NCBI GenBank assembly: GCA_025362395.1
Contig: JANYGK010000037.1
Coordinates: forward strand, 1 to 64,000
Direction of reading: 5' to 3'
Length of the DNA: 64,000 nt
DNA from: Bacteroidota bacterium
Lineage (GTDB): Bacteria; Bacteroidota; Bacteroidia; B-17B0; Aurantibacillaceae
Shown: positions 25,640 to 34,292 of the stretch, piece after piece
How the letters are laid out: the number at the start of each line of letters is the position of its first letter
Numbering within the stretch: position 1 is the first letter of the stretch
The notes under the pieces: model-generated
The model's input: the letters and a program-made list of their open reading frames with translations, nothing else
What the model was told of the DNA's origin: nothing
The model's database searches: none
Position numbers and translations under genes: made by a program

Positions 25640-26472
25640 CGCGCTTCATACCCTTTATTTCCCTGCAGGCCCCCTGTATGGATCATTAAAATTTTATCGG
25701 AAGTATTCAATTTATTTTTTTTGATCAGGTCAAATAGGGCGTAAAAAGCTTTACTTGTGTAAACATAATCCAATTCAACGTTGAAATTTTCTTCAAACCA
25801 ATTTTTAAACTCTATTAATTCGGAAGTATGTTTTGCATAACCGCCAAAATGATACTCATTTAAAATTTCAATGTTCTGTAAGTCAGAATTTGCTTCATAT
25901 TTTAAAACATTTATAGCCCTTAAAGTTTGATGGTTACGGAGTGATTTCGAAATTCCTTTTGCTGTTGTTCCTGTGCCATAAGCACAAAACAGGTGAGTGT
26001 AATCATGCGTCGCGTCGCTTAAAATTTCTTCACAACCCTTTTGTCCTAACGCATTATCACCACCTTCCGGGATAACATAAGCTGAAGGATAATTTTGTTG
26101 TAAAGCATTTAAATATTCAGGGGAATCTTTTTGCTTGTATGCTTCGCGGCTTAAAAACTTAAATTGCATGCTGTTTTTTTTAGCAAAAGCTAGAGTCGCG
26201 TTATCACCGGAAGAAGCTTCCCCTCTGATGATGCCGATACATTTTAAACCCGTTTCCTTGCACGCATAAGCTGTAGCAGCAATATGGTTGGAAAACGCAC
26301 CGCCAAATGTAATAACGGTATCTTTCCCTTGAAGCTTTGCTTCACGTAAATTGTATTTTAATTTAAACCATTTATTTCCTGAAATTTCAGAATCAATCAT
26401 ATCTAAACGGAGTATAGAAATATCATAACCCCGGTAATTTAATGTATGAATAATAGGAGTATAGTGAAGCAA
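25594..26472 (-). CDS. PLP-dependent enzyme, ACC deaminase / D-cysteine desulfhydrase family
   Basis: 292 aa, fold type II PLP enzyme. SGNKWFKLKYNLREA carries the Schiff-base Lys. GGAFSNHIAATA, CAYGTGTTAKG (phosphate loop) and the C-terminal MIHTGGLQG fit the family that includes 1-aminocyclopropane-1-carboxylate deaminase and D-cysteine desulfhydrase; which substrate is used is not clear. It starts with TTG (MLHYTPI...). An in-frame stop (TAG) lies nine codons upstream, so the start is confined to this area. The 5' end is divergent from, and touches, the DUF5522 gene; the 3' end overlaps the tandem exported paralogue by 46 bp. Confidence 0.8.
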   Translation of the reverse strand: MLHYTPIIHTLNYRGYDISILRLDMIDSEISGNKWFKLKYNLREAKLQGKDTVITFGGAFSNHIAATAYACKETGLKCIGIIRGEASSGDNATLAFAKKNSMQFKFLSREAYKQKDSPEYLNALQQNYPSAYVIPEGGDNALGQKGCEEILSDATHDYTHLFCAYGTGTTAKGISKSLRNHQTLRAINVLKYEANSDLQNIEILNEYHFGGYAKHTSELIEFKNWFEENFNVELDYVYTSKAFYALFDLIKKNKLNTSDKILMIHTGGLQGNKGYEARYNLNPKRHVNDAQG

Positions 26473-26522
26473 TGGAAATCGGAATTTTAGATTCAGCTAT
26501 AAATATAATACCTTTACCGGCA

Positions 26523-26696
26523 ATGTTTAAAAAAGAGTTAGATCCCGAAGATTTTTATTACAGTCCTGAAGGTTATTTGGTATTTACTGAAAAATATCAT
26601 TTAAAACGAGGACATTGCTGCAAAAATGGTTGTAAACATTGTCCTTACGGGTATAATAAAAAAACCGGTAAGTTCGAAAACGATAAAAAAAGCTGA
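26523..26696 (+). CDS. DUF5522 small Cys-rich protein
   Basis: 57 aa from the ATG at 26523; the ATG at 26472 gives 74 aa but adds 17 residues before the conserved part. The core EDFYYSPEGYLVFTEKYHLKRGHCCKNGCKHCPYGYNK contains the CC-x4-CxxCPY motif of DUF5522 (motif quoted in pieces). The four Cys and His suggest a bound metal. Function is not established. The neighbouring PLP enzyme gene diverges from the same few bases at 26472, so a shared promoter region is likely if the longer start is wrong. Confidence 0.7.
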   Translation: MFKKELDPEDFYYSPEGYLVFTEKYHLKRGHCCKNGCKHCPYGYNKKTGKFENDKKS

Positions 26697-26759
26697 TAGC
26701 TTCTTCATTTATCATTCAATTAAATTTAAGATATTTGAGTATATTTAAAATACATCATT

Positions 26760-27737
26760 TTGTTTAAAGTTAGGGAACTAAATAACGATCAAATTAATTA
26801 CATCAACATTGGTTTAATGTTAGTGTCTTGCGCGTTGGCATTTATATTACCCTTTGAGCTTTTTTTATTTTCTTACGCTGTATTGGGCCCATTGCATTAT
26901 TTAACGGAAATTGGATGGCTGCATAAAAAAAATTATTTCACAAAAGGCAAGTACGATTTTTTAGCGCTTAGTTTTTTATGTGGTTTGGTGTTTTATTTTT
27001 CATTTGTTCAGCCTGCTAAATCTCAAACTCAGGTGCCTAATATTATTGCATTCGGTTTATTGCTGGCTTTGATTTTTGTTTTCGTGAAAGATAATCTATA
27101 CCGTGCGGCCCTGTGTGTACTGGCTCTTATAGGCATAGTAATAGCCAAAACCGGTAATACGTATTTTGTATGGATAGGTGTTTTTTTACCAACTATTATT
27201 CATGTATTTGTTTTTACTTGGGCATTTATGCTTTACGGAGTTTTAAAAAACAAATCACTATCCGGCTATTTATCTGTAGTGGCGCTTATTTTGATCGCTT
27301 TTTCATTTTTCATTTTTAAAGCCCCTGGCCTTCAATATGAGGTTTCAAAATATGTAGGCAGCAGCTACAGCTTATTTAGTCTTTTAAACAAATACCTGAT
27401 CGATTTTTTCGGACTCACCACTTCTACTAACGATCATACAGTCTTTAATACAAACGCCGGGTTTATTGTGATGCGGTTTATCGCCTTTGCTTACACGTAT
27501 CATTATCTTAACTGGTTCTCCAAAACATCCGTTATTAAATGGCACCTTGTTCCTCAAAAAACTTTATTAATAACCCTTGCTTTATGGTTGTTTTCGGTGG
27601 CTTTATATATCTATGATTATAATATCGGGCTAAAAGCATTATATTTTTTAAGCTTTTTACATGTTTTCTTGGAATTCCCTTTAAATATTACGTCGTTTCA
27701 AGGCATTGCAAAATCACTATTTTCTTTCAAGAAATAG
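26760..27737 (+). CDS. Polytopic membrane protein, unknown function
   Basis: 325 aa beginning with TTG. About nine hydrophobic segments. Conserved-looking His residues sit at helix ends: VLGPLHYLTEIGWLHKKNYF, PTIIHVFVFTWAF, RFIAFAYTYHYLNWF and SFLHVFLEFPLN. The His arrangement brings to mind metal-dependent membrane oxygenases such as Brp/Blh, but the sequence signatures of that family are not there, so I make no functional call. Located between the DUF5522 gene and mlaD. Confidence 0.6.
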   Translation: MFKVRELNNDQINYINIGLMLVSCALAFILPFELFLFSYAVLGPLHYLTEIGWLHKKNYFTKGKYDFLALSFLCGLVFYFSFVQPAKSQTQVPNIIAFGLLLALIFVFVKDNLYRAALCVLALIGIVIAKTGNTYFVWIGVFLPTIIHVFVFTWAFMLYGVLKNKSLSGYLSVVALILIAFSFFIFKAPGLQYEVSKYVGSSYSLFSLLNKYLIDFFGLTTSTNDHTVFNTNAGFIVMRFIAFAYTYHYLNWFSKTSVIKWHLVPQKTLLITLALWLFSVALYIYDYNIGLKALYFLSFLHVFLEFPLNITSFQGIAKSLFSFKK

Positions 27738-27798
27738 CGGGCTGCCAAAGCCTTTTTTAATAAAAATATGTATATTAGTGACTTCAAAAAAAACGTTT

Positions 27799-28800
27799 GT
27801 GAAGATCACTAAAGAATTAAAAATCGGGATTGTTGTAACAGCGGCTATAGGGTTATTTATTTATGGCTTTAACTACCTGAAAGGAAGTAATTTATTTAAC
27901 CGTAAATACGTACTGTTTGCAGTTTATCCTGAAATTGACGGACTCGTAGAAGCAAATCCTCTTTTAGTTAACGGCTATAAAGTAGGACAGATCAATGACA
28001 TTTCATTAGTTCAAAATAAAGAAGGAAAATATGTGGTATTGGTTAAATTTCTTTTAACGGAAGATGTTCAAATTCCTAAGCATTCCATAGCCCGCGCGGT
28101 AAGTTCCGATCTGTTAGGATCAAAAGCTGTCGATCTTATTTATAGTAACAATAAAGAATTTGTAAAATCGGGAGATACATTGTTAGCGGAATCTGAGGAA
28201 GGTATTAAAACGGCAGTAAGCAAACAGTTAGCACCTTTACAACGAAAAGCAGAAGGCTTAATTTCGTCAATGGATTCGGTAATGACGGTAGTGAGTAGTA
28301 TTTTAAATGATAAAACCAGGGACAATGTAGATAAGTCTTTCGAAAGCATTAAAAAGGCCATTCAGAGCTTAGAGCAAACCGCTTATAAATTGGATGACCT
28401 GATAGCTTCCGAAAAAGCAAAGATCTCCGCTATTTTAACTAAATTAAATAACCTTGCGGGCGTATTGGATAATGATAAAGGAAAAATAGATAACATTATC
28501 ACAAACTTTAGTTCTATGTCCGACAGCCTTGCTAAATCACAATTGAAAAGCGCGGTTAATAACGCTGATAAAACACTGAAGGAATTGAGCGAGGTAATGG
28601 CTCAAATCAATAGCGGCAACGGAACGATCGGTAAATTAGTTAAAAACGACTCGCTTTATAAAAACCTTACCGCTGCAAGTGCCGATTTGGATAAACTTTT
28701 ATTGGACCTGAAAGCACGCCCGGGACGATACATTCATATTTCTGTATTTGGATCTAAAGACAGGCATAAAGACGACGAAAAAATTCCCGTTAAACCTTAA
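27799..28800 (+). CDS. mlaD: MCE-domain protein, MlaD-like
   Basis: I take the GTG at 27799 (VKITKELKIGIVVTAAIGLF) as start. The track's 27706 start adds 31 residues read from the end of the previous gene and its spacer. One N-terminal membrane helix (IGIVVTAAIGLFIYGFNYLKG) is followed by the MCE domain (RKYVLFAVYPEIDGLVEANP ... VGQINDISL ... HSIARAVSSDLLGSKAVDLI). A long helical C-terminus (~residues 150-320) may form a tube through the periplasm. It should be the substrate-binding part of a phospholipid/lipid transport ABC system. The permease and ATPase genes (mlaE, mlaF) lie 6 kb downstream rather than next to it. Confidence 0.82.
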   Translation: MKITKELKIGIVVTAAIGLFIYGFNYLKGSNLFNRKYVLFAVYPEIDGLVEANPLLVNGYKVGQINDISLVQNKEGKYVVLVKFLLTEDVQIPKHSIARAVSSDLLGSKAVDLIYSNNKEFVKSGDTLLAESEEGIKTAVSKQLAPLQRKAEGLISSMDSVMTVVSSILNDKTRDNVDKSFESIKKAIQSLEQTAYKLDDLIASEKAKISAILTKLNNLAGVLDNDKGKIDNIITNFSSMSDSLAKSQLKSAVNNADKTLKELSEVMAQINSGNGTIGKLVKNDSLYKNLTAASADLDKLLLDLKARPGRYIHISVFGSKDRHKDDEKIPVKP

Positions 28801-28809
28801 AACTTACTT

Positions 28810-30135
28810 ATGATAGCTTCTATTATATTTGGTATATTTCTTATAACAGGCAGTACATTTTTTTTTATTAATTCAAAAAAAATCCGCCGTAATATTTTAT
28901 TGGGGAAAGATATTTCTATTACCGATAACAAGCTGCAACGTTTAAAAGTAATGACGTTAGTGGCTTTGGGCCAAAAGAAAATGTTCGCGAAACCTATTCC
29001 GGCCGTATTGCATTTATTTTTATATACTGCCTTTGTTATTACTCAAATAGAATTGATTGAAATAGTATTGGACGGGTTTACAGGCCATCACCGTATATTC
29101 AGGGCTTCACTTGGGGGCTTTTATACATGTATCGTAAGCTTTATCGAAATAGTATCGGTGCTCGCTTTTATAGGGACAATAGCTTTTTTATCGAGACGAA
29201 ATTTATTGAAAGTTCCGCGTTTGGTAAAAAGTGAGTTGAACGGTTGGCCAAAACTTGATGCCAATTTAATTTTAATTGGAGAGCTCGTTTTAATCTGTTT
29301 TATATTTATGATGAATGGCGCCGACGAAGTGCTTTATGCCAAAGGAGCTTCACACGCTCAAAATCTTGGCGACGGTTCATTGGGCCTTACTGTCAGTAGC
29401 CATATCGGACCTTTATTATTCGGAGGCTTATCAAATGAGTCTTTACATATTGTAGAGCGTATCGGTTGGTGGGGACATATTACGATTGTATTTGCATTCT
29501 TAAATTATTTACCGTTCTCAAAACACCTGCATATTTTATTGGCATTTCCCAATACCTATTTTTCTAATTTGAAAGCTAAGGGAGAATTTAAAAATTTGTT
29601 TGAAGTAACAGATGTGGTGAAACCAAACTTCGATCCGACTTACCAATCGGTATTAGACCCTAATGCTCATATAAAATTTGGCGCAAAGGATGTTATGGAT
29701 CTTACCTGGAAACAATTACTGGATGCGTATTCATGCACCGAGTGCGGCAGGTGTTCAGCTGCCTGTCCTCAAAATATTACCGGTAAGGCATTATCGCCTC
29801 GTAAAATTATGATGGATACGAGAGATCGTTTAGTAGAAGTCGGTAAAAATATAGATGCCAATAAAGGAACTTTTGTAGACGACGGTAAATCATTATTGGG
29901 AGACTATATAAAGCAGGAAGAAATTTGGGCGTGTAATACCTGTAACGCTTGTGTGCAGGAATGCCCTGTAAACATTGATCCTTTATCGATCATTATGGAC
30001 TTGCGTCAGCAATTGGTATTAGAACAAAGTTCAGCACCAAACGAATTGAACGGGATGTTTACAAATTTAGAAAACAATGGTGCGCCTTGGCAATTCAGTC
30101 CGGCTGACAGAGCAAATTGGATACATGAACAGTAA
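28810..30135 (+). CDS. Membrane-bound 4Fe-4S oxidoreductase (HdrC/NarI-like)
   Basis: 441 aa. Residues ~1-260 contain about five membrane helices with His residues in the manner of a cytochrome-b-like electron-transfer subunit. The C-terminal part has two 4Fe-4S motifs, CTECGRCSAACP and CNTCNACVQECP, in the 4Fe-4S-dicluster pattern. The CCG-domain protein gene downstream (30638) is its natural partner, as in heterodisulfide-reductase-like and GlcF/LutA-like complexes. It probably moves electrons between the quinone pool and a thiol or other donor. A ~500-bp four-helix-bundle element separates the two genes. Confidence 0.8.
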   Translation: MIASIIFGIFLITGSTFFFINSKKIRRNILLGKDISITDNKLQRLKVMTLVALGQKKMFAKPIPAVLHLFLYTAFVITQIELIEIVLDGFTGHHRIFRASLGGFYTCIVSFIEIVSVLAFIGTIAFLSRRNLLKVPRLVKSELNGWPKLDANLILIGELVLICFIFMMNGADEVLYAKGASHAQNLGDGSLGLTVSSHIGPLLFGGLSNESLHIVERIGWWGHITIVFAFLNYLPFSKHLHILLAFPNTYFSNLKAKGEFKNLFEVTDVVKPNFDPTYQSVLDPNAHIKFGAKDVMDLTWKQLLDAYSCTECGRCSAACPQNITGKALSPRKIMMDTRDRLVEVGKNIDANKGTFVDDGKSLLGDYIKQEEIWACNTCNACVQECPVNIDPLSIIMDLRQQLVLEQSSAPNELNGMFTNLENNGAPWQFSPADRANWIHEQ

Positions 30136-30138
30136 ATA

Positions 30139-30636
30139 TAGGCAGTTTTATAAGTAGGCAGTTCAGTTAATAGTAAAAAGTATAACAGTTTTTAGCAGGT
30201 AGTAAGCAGTAGAGCAAAGATTAAAAAGTAAAATGAGTAATCAGGGATATAAGGAGTTAATCGTTTATAAGAAATCTTATGATGCTGCTATGTCTATCTT
30301 TAATGAATCAAAATTATTTCCAAAAGAAGAAATATATTCTTTGACCGATCAAATTAGGAGGTCTTCCCGTTCTGTATGCGCTAACATTTCAGAAGCTTAC
30401 AGAAAAAGAATATATCCGAAACATTTTATTTCAAAATTAAGTGATTCTGACGGAGAATGCGCAGAAACTATGGTGCACTTAGATTTCGCAAGAGATTGCG
30501 GGTATCTAAAAGAGGAAAAACATAAATTAATTACAGAAGAATATTTACAAATAGGAAAAATGTTAGGCAGCATGATGAGAACACCTGAAAAATTTTCGGT
30601 TAACAAACTGCCTACTGCTCCTGCTAACTAATTAAC
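30139..30636 (+). mobile_element. Four-helix-bundle (IVP/S23-type) insertion flanked by inverted, 7-bp-periodic repeats
   Basis: A ~500-bp unit between the two Fe-S oxidoreductase genes. The left flank AGTAGGCAGTT (30153-30163) is exactly inverted at the right as AACTGCCTACT (30606-30616). Longer flanks also align (AGTAGGCAGTTCAGTTAA against the complement AGTAGGCAGTTTGTTAA). Both ends are 7-bp-periodic (TTAGCAG GTAGTAA GCAGTAG; TGCCTAC TGCTCCT GCTAACT). The only gene inside codes for a four-helix-bundle protein. It breaks what is otherwise a tight operon. No transposase is present, so mobility is inferred. Confidence 0.5.
30233..30631 (+). CDS. Four-helix-bundle protein (23S rRNA intervening-sequence / S23 family)
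   Basis: 132 aa, all-helical. YKELIVYKKSYDAAMSIF, IYSLTDQIRRSSRSVCANISEAYRK and the downstream HLDFARDCGYLKEEKHKLITEEY are the classic blocks of the family encoded in 23S rRNA intervening sequences and also found as free genes in Bacteroidota. The related Avd protein serves diversity-generating retroelements, but no reverse transcriptase is near. Biochemical function is unknown; nucleic-acid binding has been suggested. Its last residues (LPTAPAN) are coded by the right-hand repeat. It sits between two functionally unrelated Fe-S genes. Confidence 0.8.
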   Translation: MSNQGYKELIVYKKSYDAAMSIFNESKLFPKEEIYSLTDQIRRSSRSVCANISEAYRKRIYPKHFISKLSDSDGECAETMVHLDFARDCGYLKEEKHKLITEEYLQIGKMLGSMMRTPEKFSVNKLPTAPAN

Positions 30637-30637
30637 T

Positions 30638-31426
30638 ATGACAGCTATTAAAGTGCCAACAATGCAGGAAAAAATTGCGAAGGGCGAAACACCGGATATT
30701 TTATTTTGGGTAGGCTGTTCAGGCAGTTTTGATGACAGGGCAAAAAAAATTACTAAAGCCATTGTTCGGATATTAAATCATGTAGGTGCAAACTTTGCGG
30801 TGCTTGGAGTAGAAGAGTCTTGCACAGGTGATCCCGCAAAACGCGCCGGCAATGAATTTTTGTTTCAGATGCAGGCGATGCAAAACATTACTATTTTAAA
30901 TGGGTATGCCGTAAAGAAAATTGTTACAGGCTGTCCGCATTGCTTTAATACCATTAAAAATGAATATCCTGAGTTGGGAGGAAAATATGAAGTGATCCAC
31001 CACACACAATTAGTTCAACAATTAATTGATGAAGGAAAATTAAAAGTACAAGGAGGCGCCTTTAAAGGAAAAAAAATAGTGTACCACGATCCTTGCTATT
31101 TGGGTCGTGCAAACGATGTGTATGAAGCGCCGAGAGAAATTATTCAAAAATTAGATGTTGAATTAGCGGAAATGAAACGCAGTCGTGCTGACGGTTTATG
31201 TTGCGGAGCAGGTGGCGCCCAAATGTTTAAAGAAGCGGAAAAAGGTACTAAAGAAGTAAATGTAGAGCGGGCGGAGGAAGCCCTGTCTCACAACCCCGAC
31301 ATTATTGCTGTTGGCTGTCCGTTTTGTAATACCATGATGACGGACGGCGTAAAACATTTCAATAAAGAAGATAAAACGAAGGTGATGGACGTAGCAGAAT
31401 TAATTGCTTCTGCCAACGAACTTTAA
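30638..31426 (+). CDS. CCG-domain Fe-S-binding protein (HdrB/GlcF-like subunit)
   Basis: 262 aa with two cysteine-rich CCG domains: domain 1 with GCSGSFDDRAKK and TGCPHCFNTIKNEYP, domain 2 with YHDPCYLGRANDVYEAPREI, GLCCGAGGAQMF and VGCPFCNTMMTDGVK. Such domains bind noncubane 4Fe-4S clusters in heterodisulfide reductases, glycolate oxidase GlcF and lactate-utilisation LutA. It pairs with the membrane Fe-S protein at 28810 to form a two-subunit redox module, probably at the inner face of the membrane. The electron donor is not evident. It starts 6 bp after the stop of the inserted four-helix-bundle gene. Confidence 0.85.
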   Translation: MTAIKVPTMQEKIAKGETPDILFWVGCSGSFDDRAKKITKAIVRILNHVGANFAVLGVEESCTGDPAKRAGNEFLFQMQAMQNITILNGYAVKKIVTGCPHCFNTIKNEYPELGGKYEVIHHTQLVQQLIDEGKLKVQGGAFKGKKIVYHDPCYLGRANDVYEAPREIIQKLDVELAEMKRSRADGLCCGAGGAQMFKEAEKGTKEVNVERAEEALSHNPDIIAVGCPFCNTMMTDGVKHFNKEDKTKVMDVAELIASANEL

Positions 31427-31477
31427 TTAATATGACATCCTTATTTTCCTGATCATTTAATTTTAAACACTACTATA

Positions 31478-32512
31478 ATGAAGTTACTTTTATTTTATTT
31501 TATTTCTGTTCTTTGCCTCATTATTTTTACGGTCTGTAAACCTGCGGTAACCAAAGCTGAAACAGGCGAACGCCAAAGGGCTGATTCATTAATGCAGCTT
31601 TTAAACTCACCCGAATTAAAAGCAGTAAATCAAAAAATATTGGATGATCCAAGTAATGCCGCTTTATATAATGAAAGAGCAAATTTATACTTAAGGCTGA
31701 AACAGTTTGAAGAAGCCATCTATGATGCTAAAAGAGCTATAAGAATGGACAGTAGCAACGCCACCAATTATTTAACGGAAGCCGATGTATTTTTTGCAGC
31801 CAATGAAACCCGCAATGCCAAAGAAACCCTTGAGAAAGTTGTAAAAAAATTCCCCGGAAACACAGAAGGTTTATTAAAGTTGGGAGAGCTTTTTTATTTT
31901 GTGAAGCAATATGAAAATGCTTTTGACTGTATTAATAGAGCATTAAAAATAGATCAGAATTTAGCCAAAGCCTATTATTTAAAAGGAAGCATTTATAAAG
32001 AAACCGGTGATACGGCAAAAGCTATATCAAGCCTGGAAACAGCTATTGACCAGGACAATAAAAACTACGGCGCCTTTTTAGACATGGGTATTATTTACGG
32101 TGCAAGGAAAAATACCATTGCGCTTGAATATTACGACAATGCCATTCGCATTAAACCGACACCTGAGGCATTGTACGCAAAAGCAAAATTATTACAGGAT
32201 CTTAATAAAATGGATAATGCTGTAGCATTGTATGAGCAGATCATAAAGAATGATTCGACGCACGGGTTTTCATTATATAACTTAGGCGCTATTTATTTAC
32301 AGAAGAAAGAGCTTGATAAAGCCTTAACTTATTTTACGAAAGCAATCAATACCAATCCTAAATACGCGGAAGCGTATTTTGCAAGAGGCGTTTGCTATGA
32401 AGAGTTAAAGGATAAAAATAACGCGTATGCGGATTACACTATGTGCCTTCAGCTAAAGCCGAATTATGAGCCTGCAGTGGATGCGCTAAACGCTTTGGGG
32501 AAAATAAAATAA
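31478..32512 (+). CDS. TPR-repeat protein, exported or lipoprotein
   Basis: 344 aa. The hydrophobic N-terminus MKLLLFYFISVLCLIIFTVC could be a lipoprotein signal (Cys at residue 20), followed by a charged linker. From residue ~50 to the end there are about eight tetratricopeptide repeats (for example AALYNERANLYLRLKQFEEA, AKAYYLKGSIYKETGDTAKA, SLYNLGAIYLQKKELDKALT, AYFARGVCYEELKDKNNA). Such proteins act as protein-binding scaffolds, and no specific partner is visible. It ends at a strong bidirectional terminator. Confidence 0.8.
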   Translation: MKLLLFYFISVLCLIIFTVCKPAVTKAETGERQRADSLMQLLNSPELKAVNQKILDDPSNAALYNERANLYLRLKQFEEAIYDAKRAIRMDSSNATNYLTEADVFFAANETRNAKETLEKVVKKFPGNTEGLLKLGELFYFVKQYENAFDCINRALKIDQNLAKAYYLKGSIYKETGDTAKAISSLETAIDQDNKNYGAFLDMGIIYGARKNTIALEYYDNAIRIKPTPEALYAKAKLLQDLNKMDNAVALYEQIIKNDSTHGFSLYNLGAIYLQKKELDKALTYFTKAINTNPKYAEAYFARGVCYEELKDKNNAYADYTMCLQLKPNYEPAVDALNALGKIK

Positions 32513-32542
32513 AGCTTTTTTCATTAAAATATATTTCAAAAC

Positions 32543-32576
32543 AAAAACCCCGGATTAATTCAATCCGGGGTTTTTT
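32543..32576. terminator. Bidirectional Rho-independent terminator
   Basis: Perfect 9-bp GC-rich stem CCCCGGATT / AATCCGGGG with a 5-nt loop, flanked by A5 on the left and T6 on the right. It sits between the convergent TPR gene and rpsP and can serve both strands. Confidence 0.92.
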
Positions 32577-32594
32577 GCTGTTATTAATTTAAAA

Positions 32595-33146
32595 TTATGC
32601 TTCCGTATTTTCTGAAGGAGTTTCCGTTTCAGAAGTTTCAGTTTCAGGAGCTGCGATTTCTTCAGTAGCAGGAATTACTTCCTCTACAGGAGTGTTTTTT
32701 GCCGCAACTTTTGCTGCTTTAGCTTCTTTCGCTGCATTTTCAGCTTTCATTTTATCAGCTTCCGCTTTTTTAGCGCCTGAAGATAAAGTGTCTTTTTTAG
32801 AATTAATTTTTCCGTCTTTAGAATCTTGCCATTTAGCAAAACGCTCTTCAACTTGTGCTTCTGTTAAAGCACCTTTTTTAACTCCGTCTAACAAATGTTT
32901 TTTCATTAAAATCCCTTTGTAAGATAAAATAGCTTTACAGGTATCTGTAGGTACAGCACCGTTTTGTAACCATTTTAGAGTAGATTCGAAATTCAAATCA
33001 ATTGTTGCCGGGTTTGTATTAGGATTGTAAGTTCCTAATTTTTCGATAAAAGCTCCGTCTCGTGGTGCACGACCATCCGCTGCTACTACGTGGAAAAACG
33101 CTGCGTCTTTCTTACCGTGTCTTTGTAGTCTAATCTTTACTGCCAT
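32595..33146 (-). CDS. rpsP: 30S ribosomal protein S16 with long C-terminal extension
   Basis: 183 aa, twice the usual S16. The first ~80 residues are S16 (KIRLQRHGKKDAAFFHVVAA, DGAFIEKLGTYNPNT, LNFESTLKWLQNGAVPTDT). The rest is an Ala/Lys-rich helix (KAENAAKEAKAAKVAA) followed by an acidic Glu/Thr/Pro tail ending ETETPSENTEA. Similar extensions occur in Bacteroidota S16. S16 helps assemble the 5' domain of 16S rRNA. It appears as a single gene here, ending at the 32543 hairpin, without the rimM, trmD and rplS neighbours of other bacteria. Confidence 0.93.
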   Translation of the reverse strand: MAVKIRLQRHGKKDAAFFHVVAADGRAPRDGAFIEKLGTYNPNTNPATIDLNFESTLKWLQNGAVPTDTCKAILSYKGILMKKHLLDGVKKGALTEAQVEERFAKWQDSKDGKINSKKDTLSSGAKKAEADKMKAENAAKEAKAAKVAAKNTPVEEVIPATEEIAAPETETSETETPSENTEA

Positions 33147-33251
33147 TGTATTGTTTTTAAAGTTTGGGCTGCAAATATCGGTAAATTTCTTTAATTAACG
33201 CTGAAATCTTAAAAAATATTTTTATAAAGATCTATATACCATTAATTTGAC

Positions 33252-33259
33252 TATTTTTG
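33252..33259 (+). promoter_or_regulatory. Possible Bacteroidota -7 box upstream of the universal stress gene
   Basis: TATTTTTG matches TAnnTTTG and lies ~98 bp before the ATG at 33358. No TTTG is seen at the usual upstream distance. The 211-bp spacer between divergent rpsP and the stress gene should hold promoters for both; nothing else was recognised in it. Confidence 0.22.
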
Positions 33260-33357
33260 TACGTTAAATTAACACCCTTTAAAAACCTTAATTTCGGGTA
33301 TCTCATAAACGGAACCCTGCAAAATAAAGGGCATTACAAGGCATTAAAACACATTAT

Positions 33358-34185
33358 ATGAAATTACAAGAACGTGGTACTTTATTAATTCCTATTGATT
33401 TTACGGAGCAATCCCTTTTGGCTATTAAACAAGGCTATAATTTAGCAAAATACACGCATTCAAAAATCATATTATTACACACGTACGAAAAAGTAGGCGA
33501 AGAGCGATACGAAGAATTAAAAGCACTTAGCAAGCTCACACAGCAGGAAAGTGGTGTGCCTACCGAATTTATGAATGTAAAAGGCAATATATACTCCGAA
33601 GTGCCGCGGGTTGCGGAAGAAATAAACCCTGTAATAGTTATTGTAGGTTTAGAAAGCAACATGAGCTCTAAAAATATTGTAGGGGCAAGCGCTTCTAAAA
33701 TGATCAGGGAATGTAAGTGCCCTGTTATTTCTATCAGGGGAAAAGACCATAGAGACGGATGCGAAAATATTTTATTGCCTTTGGATCTGTCGCGCGAGTC
33801 ACGGGAAAAAGTAGATGTAGCGGTTCAGTTTGCTCACTATTTTGGAGCATCAATCCGTATTTTAGGTGTGTTCAGCTTGTCCGATAACGCGTACGAAAAT
33901 CAATTGCTAGCCTATTCTCACCAAGTAAAACAATACATTAAAGGCAAAGGCATTTCTTGCTCCAACAAATCATTGGCAAGTGATAATGTGGCTGAAACAG
34001 TGGTGGAATACGCCAATAAAATTGAGTCGGATCTTATCATTATCATGAACAAGCCTAACTTAAGCATTAAGGAATTTTTTAGCGGTACAGAAGCACAAAA
34101 AGTGGTTGATATCAGTAACTTGCCGGTGATGACCATTAACCCCGAAAAGAAAGAAAGCTTGAACCATTTCGGTACGGGATTTTAA
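33358..34185 (+). CDS. Universal stress protein, two UspA domains
   Basis: 275 aa. Domain 1 (residues ~5-145) begins GTLLIPIDFTEQSLLAIKQG and contains the nucleotide-loop region VGASASKMIRECKCPVISIRG, with G-x-S-x-S and the terminal CPV-type end. Domain 2 (~150-265) repeats the fold (ENILLPLDLSRESREKVDVA, SDLIIIMNKPN, VVDISNLPVMTI) but its nucleotide loop is less canonical. Tandem UspA proteins are common in Bacteroidota and respond to starvation or anaerobic stress. A single-gene unit closed by the terminator at 34211. Confidence 0.85.
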   Translation: MKLQERGTLLIPIDFTEQSLLAIKQGYNLAKYTHSKIILLHTYEKVGEERYEELKALSKLTQQESGVPTEFMNVKGNIYSEVPRVAEEINPVIVIVGLESNMSSKNIVGASASKMIRECKCPVISIRGKDHRDGCENILLPLDLSRESREKVDVAVQFAHYFGASIRILGVFSLSDNAYENQLLAYSHQVKQYIKGKGISCSNKSLASDNVAETVVEYANKIESDLIIIMNKPNLSIKEFFSGTEAQKVVDISNLPVMTINPEKKESLNHFGTGF

Positions 34186-34210
34186 TTTTTTATAACACCT
34201 GTTTAATTGA

Positions 34211-34236
34211 ACGCTCCGAGGCCGGGGCGTTTTTTT
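34211..34236 (+). terminator. Rho-independent terminator after the universal stress gene
   Basis: Stem ACGCTCC / GGGGCGT with one G-U pair and loop GAGGCC, followed by seven T. 26 bp after the stop codon. Confidence 0.8.
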
Positions 34237-34292
34237 ATCGCTTCATTTGATAGATAAATAAACACTTAGTCGTATATTAGCCCTTCATAATT

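Noticed and set aside
26760-27737. Brp/Blh-like beta-carotene dioxygenase
   Set aside because: The membrane protein has His residues at helix ends, but the known family blocks are not seen; left as unknown.
30233-30631. Avd protein of a diversity-generating retroelement
   Set aside because: Same fold family, but no reverse transcriptase, template repeat or variable-repeat target is present nearby.
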